NCBI RefSeq assembly: GCF_014224355.1
Contig: NZ_VNWP01000008.1
Coordinates: 1 to 64,000 of the forward strand
Direction of reading: 5' to 3'
DNA: 64,000 nucleotides
DNA from: Synechococcus sp. BSA11S
GTDB lineage: Bacteria; Cyanobacteriota; Cyanobacteriia; PCC-6307; Cyanobiaceae
Numbering within the stretch: position 1 is the stretch's first letter; every line of letters starts with the position of its first letter. Positions 47,880 through 57,394 of this stretch are shown piece by piece. The translations under genes were made by a program, and so were the position numbers. The notes under the pieces were generated by a model that was given only the letters and a program-made list of their open reading frames with translations, ran no database searches and had not been told where the DNA came from.

Positions 47880-49681
47880 CGTTTGGCGGGCTTCTTCGCC
47901 GGCAGCTTGCGCAGCCGGATCGACTCCGGGGTGACTTCCAGCATTTCGTCGGGGCCGATGTATTCGAGTGCCCGCTCCAGGGTCATCTGGATCGGCGACT
48001 GCAGGGTGTCAAGCACCTCAGCGCCGGCCGAGCGGATGTTGGTGACCTGCTTGGCCTTGCAGACATTGAGCTCGAGGTCGGGCGGACGGTTGTGCTCGCC
48101 GACGATCATGCCCTTGTACACCTTGGTGCCAGGGGTGATGAAGAACTGGCCACGGTCTTCGGCGCCCTTGAGGGCATAGAACGTGGCGGTCCCCTCTTCG
48201 TAGGCGATCAGCACCCCGTTGCGACGGGCATCGAAATCACCCTGCATCGGGCGGTATTCGAAGAAGGAGTGGCTCATGATCCCCTCGCCTCTGGTGGCGC
48301 GCACGAACTCTCCGCGGAATCCGATCAGCCCCCGTGCCGGAACCACGAACTCCAGCTGGGTACGGCCATCGCTGCCTGTTTCCATGTTCTGCATCTCGCC
48401 CTTGCGCATGCCCAGCTTCTCGATGCAGCTGCCGACGGCCTCCTCGGGGACATCCATCACCAGGGTCTCCACCGGTTCGCAGGGGGTGCCATCGATGGTG
48501 CGGAAGATCACCTGGGGCTGGGACACCTGAAATTCAAAGCCTTCCCGGCGCATGGTCTCGATCAGGATGCCCAGGTGAAGCTCACCACGGCCGCTGACGG
48601 CGAAGCGATCCGGGGAATCGGTGTCCTCGACCCGCAGGGCCACATTGGTCAGCAGCTCCTTCTGCAGCCGGTCGCGCAGCTGGCGGCTGGTGACGAACTT
48701 GCCTTCCTTGCCGGCGAAGGGGGAATCGTTGACCACGAAGGTCATCTGCAGGGTGGGTTCATCCACCCGGATCAGCGGCAGGGCCTCGGGATGCTCGGGA
48801 CAGGCGATGGTCTCGCCGATGTTCACCTCGTCGAACCCGGCCACGGCCACCAGATCACCGGCACGGGCCTCGGCGATCTCCACCCGGGCCAGCCCTTCGA
48901 AACCCAGCAGCTTGCTGATCCGGCCGCGCTTGATGCTGCCGTCGTCGCGGATGAGGGCCGCCGGCTGGCCCGACTTGATCGTGCCGTTGTGCACCCTCCC
49001 GATCATGATCCGCCCGAGGAAGTCGGAGTAGTCGAGGGTGGTGACCTGCAACTGCAGGGGCTTGGTGGCATCACCGACCGGCGGTGGCACGTGGCGCAGG
49101 ATGGCCTCGAAGAGCGGCTTCATGGTTTCGCTCTCCGTGGCCATGTCCGGCTTGGCGTAGCCGCCCATGCCGCTGCCGAAGAGGTAGGGGAAGTCGCACT
49201 GGTCGTCGTCGGCGCCCAGTTCGAGGAAGAGATCCAGCACCTTGTCGACAGCCTGTTCGGGATCCACCCGGGCCCGGTCGATCTTGTTGACGAACACGAT
49301 CGGTCGCAGACCCTGCTCCAGGGCCTTCTTCAGCACGAAACGGGTCTGGGGCATCGGGCCCTCGTTGGCATCCACGATCAGCAGCGCCCCGTCGACCATG
49401 CCCAGAACCCGCTCCACCTCACCGCCGAAATCGGCGTGGCCAGGGGTGTCGACGATGTTGATGCGGGTGTCGCCGTAGGTGACGGCGGTGTTCTTGGAGA
49501 GAATCGTGATGCCGCGCTCGCGCTCCAGGTCGTTGGAGTCCATCACACAGGTGGGCACGGCCTCCCCTTCGCGGAAGATGCCCGACTGCTGAAGCAGGGC
49601 ATCCACCAGGGTGGTCTTGCCATGGTCCACATGGGCAATGATCGCGATGTTGCGAATCGGTGCGCTCTGATTGGCGCTCAT
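47876..49681 (-). CDS. typA: Translational GTPase TypA/BipA
   Basis: This ribosome-binding GTPase is involved in stress and cold adaptation and in ribosome assembly. The 601-residue protein from the ATG at 49681 has G1 [17 protein letters not shown]2/G3 [14 protein letters not shown] and [16 protein letters not shown], and G4 FVNKIDR. The C-terminal BipA-specific domain includes [20 protein letters not shown] and [17 protein letters not shown]. The frame upstream of 49681 has no homology. Confidence 0.95.
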   Translation of the reverse strand: MSANQSAPIRNIAIIAHVDHGKTTLVDALLQQSGIFREGEAVPTCVMDSNDLERERGITILSKNTAVTYGDTRINIVDTPGHADFGGEVERVLGMVDGALLIVDANEGPMPQTRFVLKKALEQGLRPIVFVNKIDRARVDPEQAVDKVLDLFLELGADDDQCDFPYLFGSGMGGYAKPDMATESETMKPLFEAILRHVPPPVGDATKPLQLQVTTLDYSDFLGRIMIGRVHNGTIKSGQPAALIRDDGSIKRGRISKLLGFEGLARVEIAEARAGDLVAVAGFDEVNIGETIACPEHPEALPLIRVDEPTLQMTFVVNDSPFAGKEGKFVTSRQLRDRLQKELLTNVALRVEDTDSPDRFAVSGRGELHLGILIETMRREGFEFQVSQPQVIFRTIDGTPCEPVETLVMDVPEEAVGSCIEKLGMRKGEMQNMETGSDGRTQLEFVVPARGLIGFRGEFVRATRGEGIMSHSFFEYRPMQGDFDARRNGVLIAYEEGTATFYALKGAEDRGQFFITPGTKVYKGMIVGEHNRPPDLELNVCKAKQVTNIRSAGAEVLDTLQSPIQMTLERALEYIGPDEMLEVTPESIRLRKLPAKKPAKR

Positions 49682-49710
49682 ACGGGATCTCTCGCTTAAT
49701 CTTGTCGGCA

Positions 49711-49727
49711 GCAACCGAAACGGTTGC
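49711..49727. promoter_or_regulatory. Perfect palindrome in the typA leader
   Basis: GCAACCG at 49711-49717 and CGGTTGC at 49721-49727 are exact reverse complements separated by AAA. It lies 30 bases upstream of the typA start. It could be an operator for a dimeric regulator or an RNA hairpin near the ribosome site. Confidence 0.5.
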
Positions 49728-49853
49728 AACAATCCATCACCTTATCCCAGCACCACCGAAGAGCCTCCGGTCTGATCAGTTAAAGGAGCAGATGCGCCAG
49801 ATCCGGATGCGCCAGGTGCGCTTCACGGCTCAGCCGCTGGTCTGCCAGGCCGC

Positions 49854-50600
49854 TCAACCTCCCAGCTGGCGGGCCGGTTCGAACAGGCGCAGGGCCTCGA
49901 GCGACCCCTCATAGCGCCAGTGCCAGGGCTCGTAGCTCACCCCCTGGCTGTTGCCCCTGGGGAAGGAGAGCTGGAAATGGAAACGATTGGCATTGGCATC
50001 GAGCCAGCGGAAGGCGGCCGTGCGATCGAAGCTTTCACTCAGGTCGCTCTGGGGGTTGGCGCCGTCCCCGAGGTCGACCGCGTAGCCGGTGCTGTGCTCG
50101 GAGAACCCTGGTGGTGCACTGACCTCGGCCCGCTCCTGGGCGCTCTGGTTCCGCTCCGCCTTCACATCGAAGAAGATCCCCTGCTGCAGTTCGATCGAGC
50201 GAAAGGCGCTCAGCAGGCGCAGGTCCACACCATCGTCGGCGGCAGCCCGCTGCATCGCCAGCAGCGCTTCAGCGGCCTCGGGCCGCAGCTTCAGCCCCGG
50301 GGCCACCGCCACCAGCAGGCTGCTGCCCGCTTCGGGGTAGGGAAAGTGGCCCAGCAGGCGGCCGTCGAGGCTCTGGCGCGCCTCCAGGCCAGGCACCGGG
50401 GGCGGCGCCAGCCAGCGCCGCAGCGGCTGAAGGAACAGCACCACCCCGGCGCCCGCCACCGCCAGCAGGACGCCGATCGTGGTGGCCACGGGCTTGAGCA
50501 GACCTCTGCGGCCACGGCCCTCGGGCAGGGAGCGGCGTGCCACCGGCAGATCCTCGCGCTGCTGATCGCGCTTCAGGCGCTGCGGCCTTTGCGGGGGCAC
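49854..50600 (-). CDS. M15-family D-alanyl-D-alanine carboxypeptidase (VanY-like)
   Basis: The 248-residue protein has an N-terminal membrane anchor (VATTIGVLLAVAGAGVVLFL, about residues 38-57) and a periplasmic M15B domain. Zinc and active-site motifs are SEHSTGYAVDLGD and YEPWHWRYEG, with LLSAFRSIELQQ before them. It trims D-Ala from peptidoglycan peptides. The start is uncertain: the GTG at 50600 (VPPQRPQRLKRDQQRE) is chosen; 50627 is the frame limit. It is divergent from chlP. Confidence 0.85.
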   Translation of the reverse strand: MPPQRPQRLKRDQQREDLPVARRSLPEGRGRRGLLKPVATTIGVLLAVAGAGVVLFLQPLRRWLAPPPVPGLEARQSLDGRLLGHFPYPEAGSSLLVAVAPGLKLRPEAAEALLAMQRAAADDGVDLRLLSAFRSIELQQGIFFDVKAERNQSAQERAEVSAPPGFSEHSTGYAVDLGDGANPQSDLSESFDRTAAFRWLDANANRFHFQLSFPRGNSQGVSYEPWHWRYEGSLEALRLFEPARQLGG

Positions 50601-50719
50601 GCAACCTCGTAACAAACTTCGACACAATCGTAGGTGTCAGCCCTGGCCTGACCAGCATCGAACTGGGCGTGGGTGTTAGCTTCGCGCCCAAGGATCATTC
50701 CCGCGGAGCAGGTTTCAAG

Positions 50720-52129
50720 ATGTTGCGAGTCGCAGTGGTGGGTGGCGGCCCGAGCGGTTCCTGCGCAGCCGAAGTGCTAGCGAAGGCTGGAATTGAGACC
50801 TGGCTGTTCGAGCGCAAGCTTGACAACGCCAAGCCGTGTGGTGGAGCCATTCCGCTCTGCATGGTCGAGGAATTCGACCTGCCCGAGTCGATCATCGACC
50901 GGAAGGTTCGCAACATGCGCATGATCTCCCCCTCCAATCGTGAGGTGGATATTCATCTCGACAACAAGGACGAATACATCGGCATGTGCCGGAGGGAAAT
51001 CCTCGACGGTTTCCTGCGCAACCGGGCGGCTGATCTTGGAGCCCACCTGATCAATGGTCTCGTTCAGTCCATCGACACCGGCTCATCGCGCCAGGGTCCC
51101 TACACCCTGCACTATGCCGACTACTCCGGCGGTGGCCCAACCGGCGAGATCAAGAGCCTCGAGGTGGACCTGATCGTGGGAGCGGATGGAGCCAACAGCC
51201 GGGTGGCCAAGGCCATGGATGCGGGCGACTACAACGTGGCCATCGCCTTTCAGGAGCGGATCCGCCTGCCCAGGGAGGAGATGAGCTACTACGAGGATCT
51301 GGCCGAGATGTACGTCGGCACCGACGTCTCCCCTGATTTTTATGCCTGGGTCTTCCCCAAGTACGACCACGTGGCCGTGGGAACGGGAACGATGCAGAAA
51401 AATCAGGCCCTCATCAAGAGCCTCCAGAAGGGCATCCGCAAGCGGGCCAGTGCACGGCTGCTGCGTGGTGAGGTGATCAAGGTGGAGGCCCACCCGATTC
51501 CTGAGCATCCCAGGCCCCGTCGGGTGGTGGGTCGGATGGCTCTGGTGGGCGATGCCGCCGGCTACGTCACCAAGAGCTCCGGGGAAGGGATCTACTTCGC
51601 CGCCAAGAGCGGGCGCATGTGCGCCGAGCAGATCGTTGCCGCCAGTGCCTCCGGCAGCAGGATTCCCACCGAATCCGACCTCAAGGTCTACATCCGCAAG
51701 TGGGACAAGCAGTACGGGGCCACCTACAAGGTGCTGGAAATTCTCCAGAACATCTTCTACCGCAATGATGCGGCCAGGGAGGCTTTCGTCGAGATGTGCG
51801 ACGACAAGGACGTGCAGCGGCTCACCTTCGACAGCTACCTCTACAAGCGGGTGGTGATGATGAACCCATGGCAGCAGATCAAGCTCACCCTGCTCACCCT
51901 CGGTGCGGTGCTGCGCGGCAATGCCCTGGCCCCACAGTCCTACAAACCCGTGCCCAGCGTGGTCCGCAGTCCTGAGGAAATGGAAGCCTGGTTGGCCACC
52001 CTCGCTCAGGAATCGGAGCAGCAGCAGGGAGTGGGCCGAGCCAAGGGTGAGCCCCCAGCCAGTGCTGTGGCGGCCACCCCTGAGGTGAGCAAGGAGCAGC
52101 GGGAACCCGCGCTGGCGGCCAAGGGCTGA
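50720..52129 (+). CDS. chlP: Geranylgeranyl reductase
   Basis: This enzyme reduces geranylgeranyl groups to phytyl for chlorophyll a and tocopherol, a photosynthesis marker. The 469-residue flavoprotein has FAD motif VAVVGGGPSGSCAAEVLAKAG at the start, GADGANSRVAKAM, VGDAAGYVTKSSGEGIYFAA and a long C-terminal part with MNPWQQIKLTLLTLGAVLRG. The C-terminal 50 residues are Ala/Glu-rich. The ATG at 50720 gives the family start. Confidence 0.95.
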   Translation: MLRVAVVGGGPSGSCAAEVLAKAGIETWLFERKLDNAKPCGGAIPLCMVEEFDLPESIIDRKVRNMRMISPSNREVDIHLDNKDEYIGMCRREILDGFLRNRAADLGAHLINGLVQSIDTGSSRQGPYTLHYADYSGGGPTGEIKSLEVDLIVGADGANSRVAKAMDAGDYNVAIAFQERIRLPREEMSYYEDLAEMYVGTDVSPDFYAWVFPKYDHVAVGTGTMQKNQALIKSLQKGIRKRASARLLRGEVIKVEAHPIPEHPRPRRVVGRMALVGDAAGYVTKSSGEGIYFAAKSGRMCAEQIVAASASGSRIPTESDLKVYIRKWDKQYGATYKVLEILQNIFYRNDAAREAFVEMCDDKDVQRLTFDSYLYKRVVMMNPWQQIKLTLLTLGAVLRGNALAPQSYKPVPSVVRSPEEMEAWLATLAQESEQQQGVGRAKGEPPASAVAATPEVSKEQREPALAAKG

Positions 52130-52135
52130 GGGGAG

Positions 52136-52165
52136 AGCTGAGGCTGGTCCCCTCCAGCCTCAGCT
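52136..52165. terminator. 12-bp perfect hairpin between chlP and glyS
   Basis: AGCTGAGGCTGG at 52136-52147 pairs exactly with CCAGCCTCAGCT at 52154-52165 around a 6-base loop. It lies just after the chlP stop, and its right arm contains the glyS stop codon. It can serve both convergent genes. No T-run is seen. Confidence 0.75.
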
Positions 52166-54334
52166 GCTGAGCCTGCTGAAGTCGGCCAGCTCCCCTGCCT
52201 GGTTGCGCAACAGCCCGAGCAGGTTCAGGCGGTTGCTGCGGACGGCTGGGTCGTCGCACATCACCATCACGCTGGTGGCCCCGTCGAAGAAGGCCGAGAG
52301 GGCCACGGCCCCTTCGGCCAGCTTGCTGGCCAGCTCGCGGTAGCGCACCTCGGGGTTCCGCACCGCCAGGATCGGCTCCAGCTCCTCCAGCACCTGCAGC
52401 ATGCCTGCCTCGCTGGCGGAGCTGAACAACGCCGGATCCACCACCGCCGCCGGGCTCAGCACATCGGCTGGCAGGTTTCCCTTCACCGCCAGCCGTGCCG
52501 CCCGTTGCACCACGGCCTGCACCGGCGCCAGCTGGCCGTCACGGCGCAAGTGCGCCAGCAGGGTCAGGCGCTGACGCCCATCGATCGGGTCGCCCAGCAG
52601 GCGCTGGGCTGGGACCCCATCCCCCGCCACGGCCTGGACGAGGTCGGGATCGAAGCCTTCCTCGTCGAACAGGGAGACCATGCGCTGGCGCAGGGCTTCC
52701 ACCAGTTCGGCGGCGAGAGCGGGGGCCTCGATCTCCAGCTCGGGCAGTCGCTGGGCCCAGTGGGCTGTCGCCTGCTCCAGCAGGCTGACCAGATCCAGGG
52801 ACCAGCCCCGCTCCCAGAGGATCTGCAACACGCCATTGCCTGCCCGGCGCAGGGCGTAGGGATCCGAGGAGCCGCTCGGTCGTTCTCCTTTGGCATAGAT
52901 GCTGAGCAGCAGTTCCAGGCGCTCGGCCAGGGCCACCACCGCCCCGGCACTCGACGCGGGCGGCTGATCCGAAGCGCCCCGCGGCAAGTAATGCTCCAGC
53001 ACCGCCAGGGCCACGTCCCTGGATTCCCCCTCCGCCAGGGCGTACTTGGCCCCCATCACCCCCTGCAGTTCCGGGAATTCACCCACCATCTGACTGACCA
53101 GATCGTGCTTGCAGAGGTGCGCCGCCCGCAGGGCCGCGACCTGGCTCTCCGGCGGCAGGGAGAGGTGCTTCAGCAGCAGTCCGCACAGCCAGTGGAGGCG
53201 ATCACTGCGATCGAGCAGGCTGCCGAGGCCATCCGCGAAGGTGACGCTGGCCAAGCGCTGGCGCCGCTGCTCGCAGGTGATGGCGCGGTCGGCTTCCAGA
53301 AAGAACTCCGCATCGGCCAGGCGGGCTTTGAGCACCCGTTCATTGCCTCGCCGCACTGTGTCGGCCGCTTCCGGCAGACCATTGCCGATACAGAGAAAGC
53401 GGGGCAGCAGGCTGGCCTCGGCTGAGAGGGCGAGGGGATCCTCCGGCGCATCCAGACGGCGCAGGGGAACGTAGCGCTGGTGGCTGCGCATCACCGTGCT
53501 CAGCACCTCCGGCGGCAGGGCCAGGAAGCGCGGCTCCACCGATCCCTCGATCAGGCTTGGGCTCTCCACCAGATCCACCAGTTCCTCGAACAGCTCCTCG
53601 GGCAGGTCAGGCCGCGCCTGGGCCGCTGTGGCGGCCTCAAGCACCTGCTGGCGGATCCAGTCGGCCCGTTGCTGGCGTTCCACGAGCACGCCGCCGGCAG
53701 CCAGGCTTGCGCTGTGACTGTCGGCGTCGGCAATGGCCGGCGTCTGCTCCGACAGCCGATGGCCGCGGCTGATCCGGCCGCTGCGGATCGCTGGATCACT
53801 GCCCTCCAGCACCAGGGGAATCACCTGCTGATCGAGCAGGGCCACCAGCCAGCGGATCGGCCGGCTGAAGCGCAGCTCCCCTTCGCCCCAACGCATGAAG
53901 CGTCTCCCCTGCAGGCCGGTGATCCAGGCCGGGATGCGCTCCGCCAGCACCTCCGCGCTGGGGCGACCCGGCTGCAGGATCCGGGCGAACACGAACGGGC
54001 CCTTGGCGGTCTGGCGCACCTCCAGGCTGGCTGGATCGACCCTGCAGCGGTTGGCGAAGCCGATGGCGGCCGGGCCCGGTCGTCCATCCACGAAGGCCTG
54101 GGCGGCGGGTGGACCCTTGCGTTCCTCCGCCAGGTCATCCTGAGCCAGGTGCAGATCGGCGACGCGCACCACCAGGCGCCGCGGTGTGCCGGTGGCCTGG
54201 ACAAGGCCATGGGGCAGGCGCTGGGCGGCCAGGTCGTGACGCACCTGCTGCTCCAGCTGGGGCAGAGCCAGGCGCGCGAAATCGGCCGGCAGTTCTTCGG
54301 TTCCGATTTCCAGCAGGAACGTGGCCACTCGCAC
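52160..54334 (-). CDS. glyS: Glycyl-tRNA synthetase beta subunit
   Basis: This is the tRNA-binding subunit of the bacterial alpha2beta2 glycyl-tRNA synthetase. The 724-residue protein begins ATFLLEIGTEELPADFARLA. It contains GPPAAQAFVDGRPGPAAIGF, RFMRWGEGELRFSRPIRWLV and the C-terminal anticodon domain with KGERPSGSSDPYALRRAGNG. The start is a GTG at 54334. The alpha subunit is not in the window. It is divergent from sir. Confidence 0.94.
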   Translation of the reverse strand: MRVATFLLEIGTEELPADFARLALPQLEQQVRHDLAAQRLPHGLVQATGTPRRLVVRVADLHLAQDDLAEERKGPPAAQAFVDGRPGPAAIGFANRCRVDPASLEVRQTAKGPFVFARILQPGRPSAEVLAERIPAWITGLQGRRFMRWGEGELRFSRPIRWLVALLDQQVIPLVLEGSDPAIRSGRISRGHRLSEQTPAIADADSHSASLAAGGVLVERQQRADWIRQQVLEAATAAQARPDLPEELFEELVDLVESPSLIEGSVEPRFLALPPEVLSTVMRSHQRYVPLRRLDAPEDPLALSAEASLLPRFLCIGNGLPEAADTVRRGNERVLKARLADAEFFLEADRAITCEQRRQRLASVTFADGLGSLLDRSDRLHWLCGLLLKHLSLPPESQVAALRAAHLCKHDLVSQMVGEFPELQGVMGAKYALAEGESRDVALAVLEHYLPRGASDQPPASSAGAVVALAERLELLLSIYAKGERPSGSSDPYALRRAGNGVLQILWERGWSLDLVSLLEQATAHWAQRLPELEIEAPALAAELVEALRQRMVSLFDEEGFDPDLVQAVAGDGVPAQRLLGDPIDGRQRLTLLAHLRRDGQLAPVQAVVQRAARLAVKGNLPADVLSPAAVVDPALFSSASEAGMLQVLEELEPILAVRNPEVRYRELASKLAEGAVALSAFFDGATSVMVMCDDPAVRSNRLNLLGLLRNQAGELADFSRLSS

Positions 54335-54416
54335 AGCTCAGCAGCCTGTGACTGTATTGAAAGCCCGTCAGCCCCACCCTGCTTCGCTACCTTCAAAGGA
54401 CGCTGGTGCCCCTGTT

Positions 54417-56279
54417 GTGACCCTGACCCCCGAACGTCATCGCAGGTCGTCAGGGATCGGCCGTACGCAGACTGAAACCGAGTCAGGGGTTGCTGAGGAA
54501 CGAGCCTCTCCCGCCAGGCCAGGGGCCGCCGGCAACGGCCATGGCGACCCCGAAGCGGCAACCAAGCCCCCCAGCAAGTTCGAGCGGCTGAAGGCGGCCA
54601 GCGACTACCTGCGGGAGCCTCTGGCCACCGAACTGGAGAACGAGAAGCCCTTCTTCACCGATGGCGCTGTTCAGATTCTCAAGTTCCACGGCAGCTACCA
54701 GCAGGACGACCGCGACAACCGTCAGAAGGGCCAGGAGAAGGACTGGCAGATGATGCTGCGCCTGCGCAGCCCCGCCGGTCGCATTCCAGTGCCGCTCTAC
54801 CTGGCGATGGATGACCTCGCCGATCGCCTCGGCAACGGCACCCTGAGGCTCACCACCCGTCAGGCCTTTCAGATGCATGGCGTCGCCAAGGCCGACATCC
54901 GTGAGGTGATCGGCACGATCGTGCGCTCGATGGGCTCCACCCTCGCCGCCTGCGGCGACATCAACCGCAACGTGATGGCTCCGGCCGCTCCCTTCGAGAA
55001 GGGCGGGTACCCCGTCGCCAGGCGCCTGGCCGATGAGATCGCCGACCTGATCGCTCCGGTGGCGGCCGAGGGGTCGTACCTGGATCTCTGGGTCGATGGT
55101 GACCACAGCTACCGCTTCAAACCGACCGCGGCGGTGAAACGCGCCCGCCGGCGGCAGCAGGAGGGGGCCGGATACAGCGGCGACCCCAGCGAGCCGCTCT
55201 ACGGAGGCACCTACCTCCCACGCAAATTCAAGGTGGCCGTGACGGTGCCAGGGGACAACTCCGTGGATCTGCTCACCCAGGACATCGGCCTGGTGGCGTT
55301 CACCGATCCCTCGGGCCGCCTGCGCGGTTGCAACGTCTACGTGGGAGGTGGCATGGGCCGCACCCACAACAAGGAGGAAACCTTCGCCCGCACCGCCGAC
55401 CCACTCGGCTACGTGGCGGCCGACGATGTGCTCGATCTGGTGCAGGCCATCGTGGCCCTCCAGCGTGACCATGGCGACCGGAACCAGCGGCGTCACGCCC
55501 GCATGAAGTACCTGATCCACGACCGCGGGGTCGACTGGTTCCGCCAGGAGCTCAGCCGCTACCTGAAGGCGCCGATCAAGCCCCTGCGGGCGGAACCGAA
55601 GCCTCGCCTGGACGACTACCTCGGTTGGCACCGCCAGAGCCGTGGTCTCTGGTTCGTGGGGCTGCCCCTGCTCTGCGGACGGCTGGAGGGTGAGCGCAAG
55701 CGCGGCTTGCGGCGGCTGATCGAGACCTACCAGCTGGAGGTGCGGCTCACGCCCAACCAGGATCTTCTGCTCTGCTCGATCGGCACCTCCCAGCGCAGCA
55801 GCGTGAAGGAGGCCCTGGCCGCCCTTGGCTTCGAGGCCCCGGAATCGCCCTCCCTGCTGGCACGCCATGCCATCGCCTGCCCGGCGCTGCCCACCTGCGG
55901 ACTGGCGATCACCGAATCGGAGCGGATCCTGCCCTCCGTGCTCGAGCGCCTCGAGGCGCAGCTGCAGCGGCTCGGCATCGAGCGTCCGGTGCTCGTGCGC
56001 ATGACCGGCTGCCCGAACGGTTGCGCCAGGCCCTACATGGCCGAAGTCGGCCTGGTGGGCAGCGGCGTCGAGCAGTACCAGCTCTGGTTGGGGGGGACTC
56101 CCAACCTCACCCAGCTGGCGGCTCCTTATCTGGAACGCATGCCTCTGGCCGAGCTGGAGTCCACCCTGGAGCCCCTGCTTCTGCGCTGGAAGAGCGAGGG
56201 TGGTCGCCAGAGTTTCGGCCAGTTCGTCTCCGGCCTCGGGGCCGAGCGGATTCAGGACCTGCTCCCCGCCGCCAGCTGA
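54417..56279 (+). CDS. sir: Ferredoxin-sulfite reductase
   Basis: This siroheme/4Fe-4S enzyme reduces sulfite to sulfide with photosynthetic ferredoxin. The core starts with PSKFERLKAASDYLREPL. Substrate Arg/Lys regions are LRLTTRQAFQMHG and GDINRNVMAPAAPF. The four cluster Cys are in ACPALPTCGLAI and RMTGCPNGCARPYMAEVG. The start is uncertain: the GTG at 54417 gives 620 residues and leaves room for the divergent glyS promoter; the GTG at 54321 would give 652 but overlaps glyS. The first 55 or so residues are low complexity. Confidence 0.92.
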   Translation: MTLTPERHRRSSGIGRTQTETESGVAEERASPARPGAAGNGHGDPEAATKPPSKFERLKAASDYLREPLATELENEKPFFTDGAVQILKFHGSYQQDDRDNRQKGQEKDWQMMLRLRSPAGRIPVPLYLAMDDLADRLGNGTLRLTTRQAFQMHGVAKADIREVIGTIVRSMGSTLAACGDINRNVMAPAAPFEKGGYPVARRLADEIADLIAPVAAEGSYLDLWVDGDHSYRFKPTAAVKRARRRQQEGAGYSGDPSEPLYGGTYLPRKFKVAVTVPGDNSVDLLTQDIGLVAFTDPSGRLRGCNVYVGGGMGRTHNKEETFARTADPLGYVAADDVLDLVQAIVALQRDHGDRNQRRHARMKYLIHDRGVDWFRQELSRYLKAPIKPLRAEPKPRLDDYLGWHRQSRGLWFVGLPLLCGRLEGERKRGLRRLIETYQLEVRLTPNQDLLLCSIGTSQRSSVKEALAALGFEAPESPSLLARHAIACPALPTCGLAITESERILPSVLERLEAQLQRLGIERPVLVRMTGCPNGCARPYMAEVGLVGSGVEQYQLWLGGTPNLTQLAAPYLERMPLAELESTLEPLLLRWKSEGGRQSFGQFVSGLGAERIQDLLPAAS

Positions 56280-56656
56280 TGGCGGCGCCGTGCCGCCCCG
56301 GCCCTGCCGCTCTGCTGGCGGGCTTCGCCAGCCTGGCCCTGCTGGCCAGCGGTTCAGGGATCCCGCCGCTCGAGGCGCGCACGATGCCCCCACGACCGAA
56401 AACTCCCGTCAGGCTCTATCAGCCCGACGGTGACACCTGCCGGGAGGAGCACCTGCTCAAGGCCTACCGGAACCAGTTGCAGCAATTTGCGGATCAACCA
56501 CCGCAGGTGCTGCAGCGCCTGCGTCAGATGCAGCTGGAGCTGGGGGAGGCCAGCTTGAAGCGCTGCGCCAACGAGGGGCTGATCAGCCGTGAGGAGGCTG
56601 ACCGCATCTGGAGGGAGCTGCAGCGTCAGCCCCTGCCAGGATCCCAGCCGCCATAG
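56279..56656 (+). CDS. Small secreted hypothetical protein
   Basis: The 125-residue protein starts at an ATG sharing one base with the sir stop (TGATG). It has a signal peptide (LLAGFASLALLASGSG, then PPLEARTMPP) and a mature part with two Cys (DGDTCREEHLL, SLKRCANEGL) and helices (LQQFADQPPQVLQRLRQMQL). No family is recognised. Coupling to sir suggests a linked function but proves none. Its end overlaps the convergent VanX-like gene by 31 bases. Confidence 0.65.
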   Translation: MAAPCRPGPAALLAGFASLALLASGSGIPPLEARTMPPRPKTPVRLYQPDGDTCREEHLLKAYRNQLQQFADQPPQVLQRLRQMQLELGEASLKRCANEGLISREEADRIWRELQRQPLPGSQPP

Positions 56657-57360
56657 ATCGCGACGGCCTCCCCCTGCCGCCAGGCCCAGAGCTGATCACC
56701 ATGGCTGAAATGCCACCACTCGTTGGGGTGCTGGGCGAAGCCGGCGCCGGTCATCACCTCGCGCAGCAGGCAGCGCCGCCGGTGCCACTCCAGCTCACGC
56801 TCGCCTGATCCTCTGGCGCCCTCAAGGCGTTGCTCTCGCTTCGAAGGGTCGTAGTGGTCGGGCTCCGAGACCGCCCCGATCGCATCGATCTCGCCGCCCA
56901 GGTCGAGCGGTTCGCCGTCACGGGTCGCCAGGGTGAGGTCCACGGCCGCACCGGTGCTGTGGGGAGGCGGTGTGGCCGGATTCCGGCTGGGGGGTGCCCA
57001 GAAGCGGCCCACCTCCGCCGTCACCGCCTCCAGCGCGGTGCTGTTCTGCCGAGGGTCCACGCCCAGCCGCCGGCATTCGCTGCTGATGGTGTGCTCCACC
57101 ATGAACTGCTGAACCTGTACGGGCCGCCAGCCGTCGAAGATGGCCAGACACCAGCTGCTCTGCTGGCGCTGCAGCTCGATCTGGGCCCTGAGCAGGCGTT
57201 CCACCACGCCGCGACGCAGCTGGAAAGGGCTGCGGCCCTCCCCGTAGGGGGCCCCCAGCGACGCGTAGGGGTGGGGCTCGAGGCGCAGCAACGCCTCGGG
57301 CAGGGGCACCAGGGGTTCGGCGGACTCCTGGATCGGAATCGGGCTCCAGGGCCTGAGCAT
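56626..57360 (-). CDS. M15-family D-Ala-D-Ala dipeptidase-like protein (VanX-like)
   Basis: The 244-residue protein has the M15D motifs: WCLAIFDGWRPVQVQQ, SxHxxGxAxD as HSTGAAVDLTL and ExWH as NEWWHFSHGDQLWAW. It probably hydrolyses D-Ala-D-Ala dipeptides, recycling cell-wall D-alanine. No signal peptide is seen, so it may be cytoplasmic. The start chosen is the ATG at 57360; the GTG at 57372 is four codons upstream. It lies 34 bases downstream of recG. Confidence 0.85.
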   Translation of the reverse strand: MLRPWSPIPIQESAEPLVPLPEALLRLEPHPYASLGAPYGEGRSPFQLRRGVVERLLRAQIELQRQQSSWCLAIFDGWRPVQVQQFMVEHTISSECRRLGVDPRQNSTALEAVTAEVGRFWAPPSRNPATPPPHSTGAAVDLTLATRDGEPLDLGGEIDAIGAVSEPDHYDPSKREQRLEGARGSGERELEWHRRRCLLREVMTGAGFAQHPNEWWHFSHGDQLWAWRQGEAVAIYGGWDPGRG

Positions 57361-57394
57361 GGCGGAGCTCACGCGCGCGGGTGGCGGGGACGGC

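Noticed and set aside
54321-54416. Earlier GTG start for sulfite reductase
   Set aside because: It would overlap the divergent glyS start and leave no promoter space; the added residues show no conservation pattern. Kept as a possible alternative.
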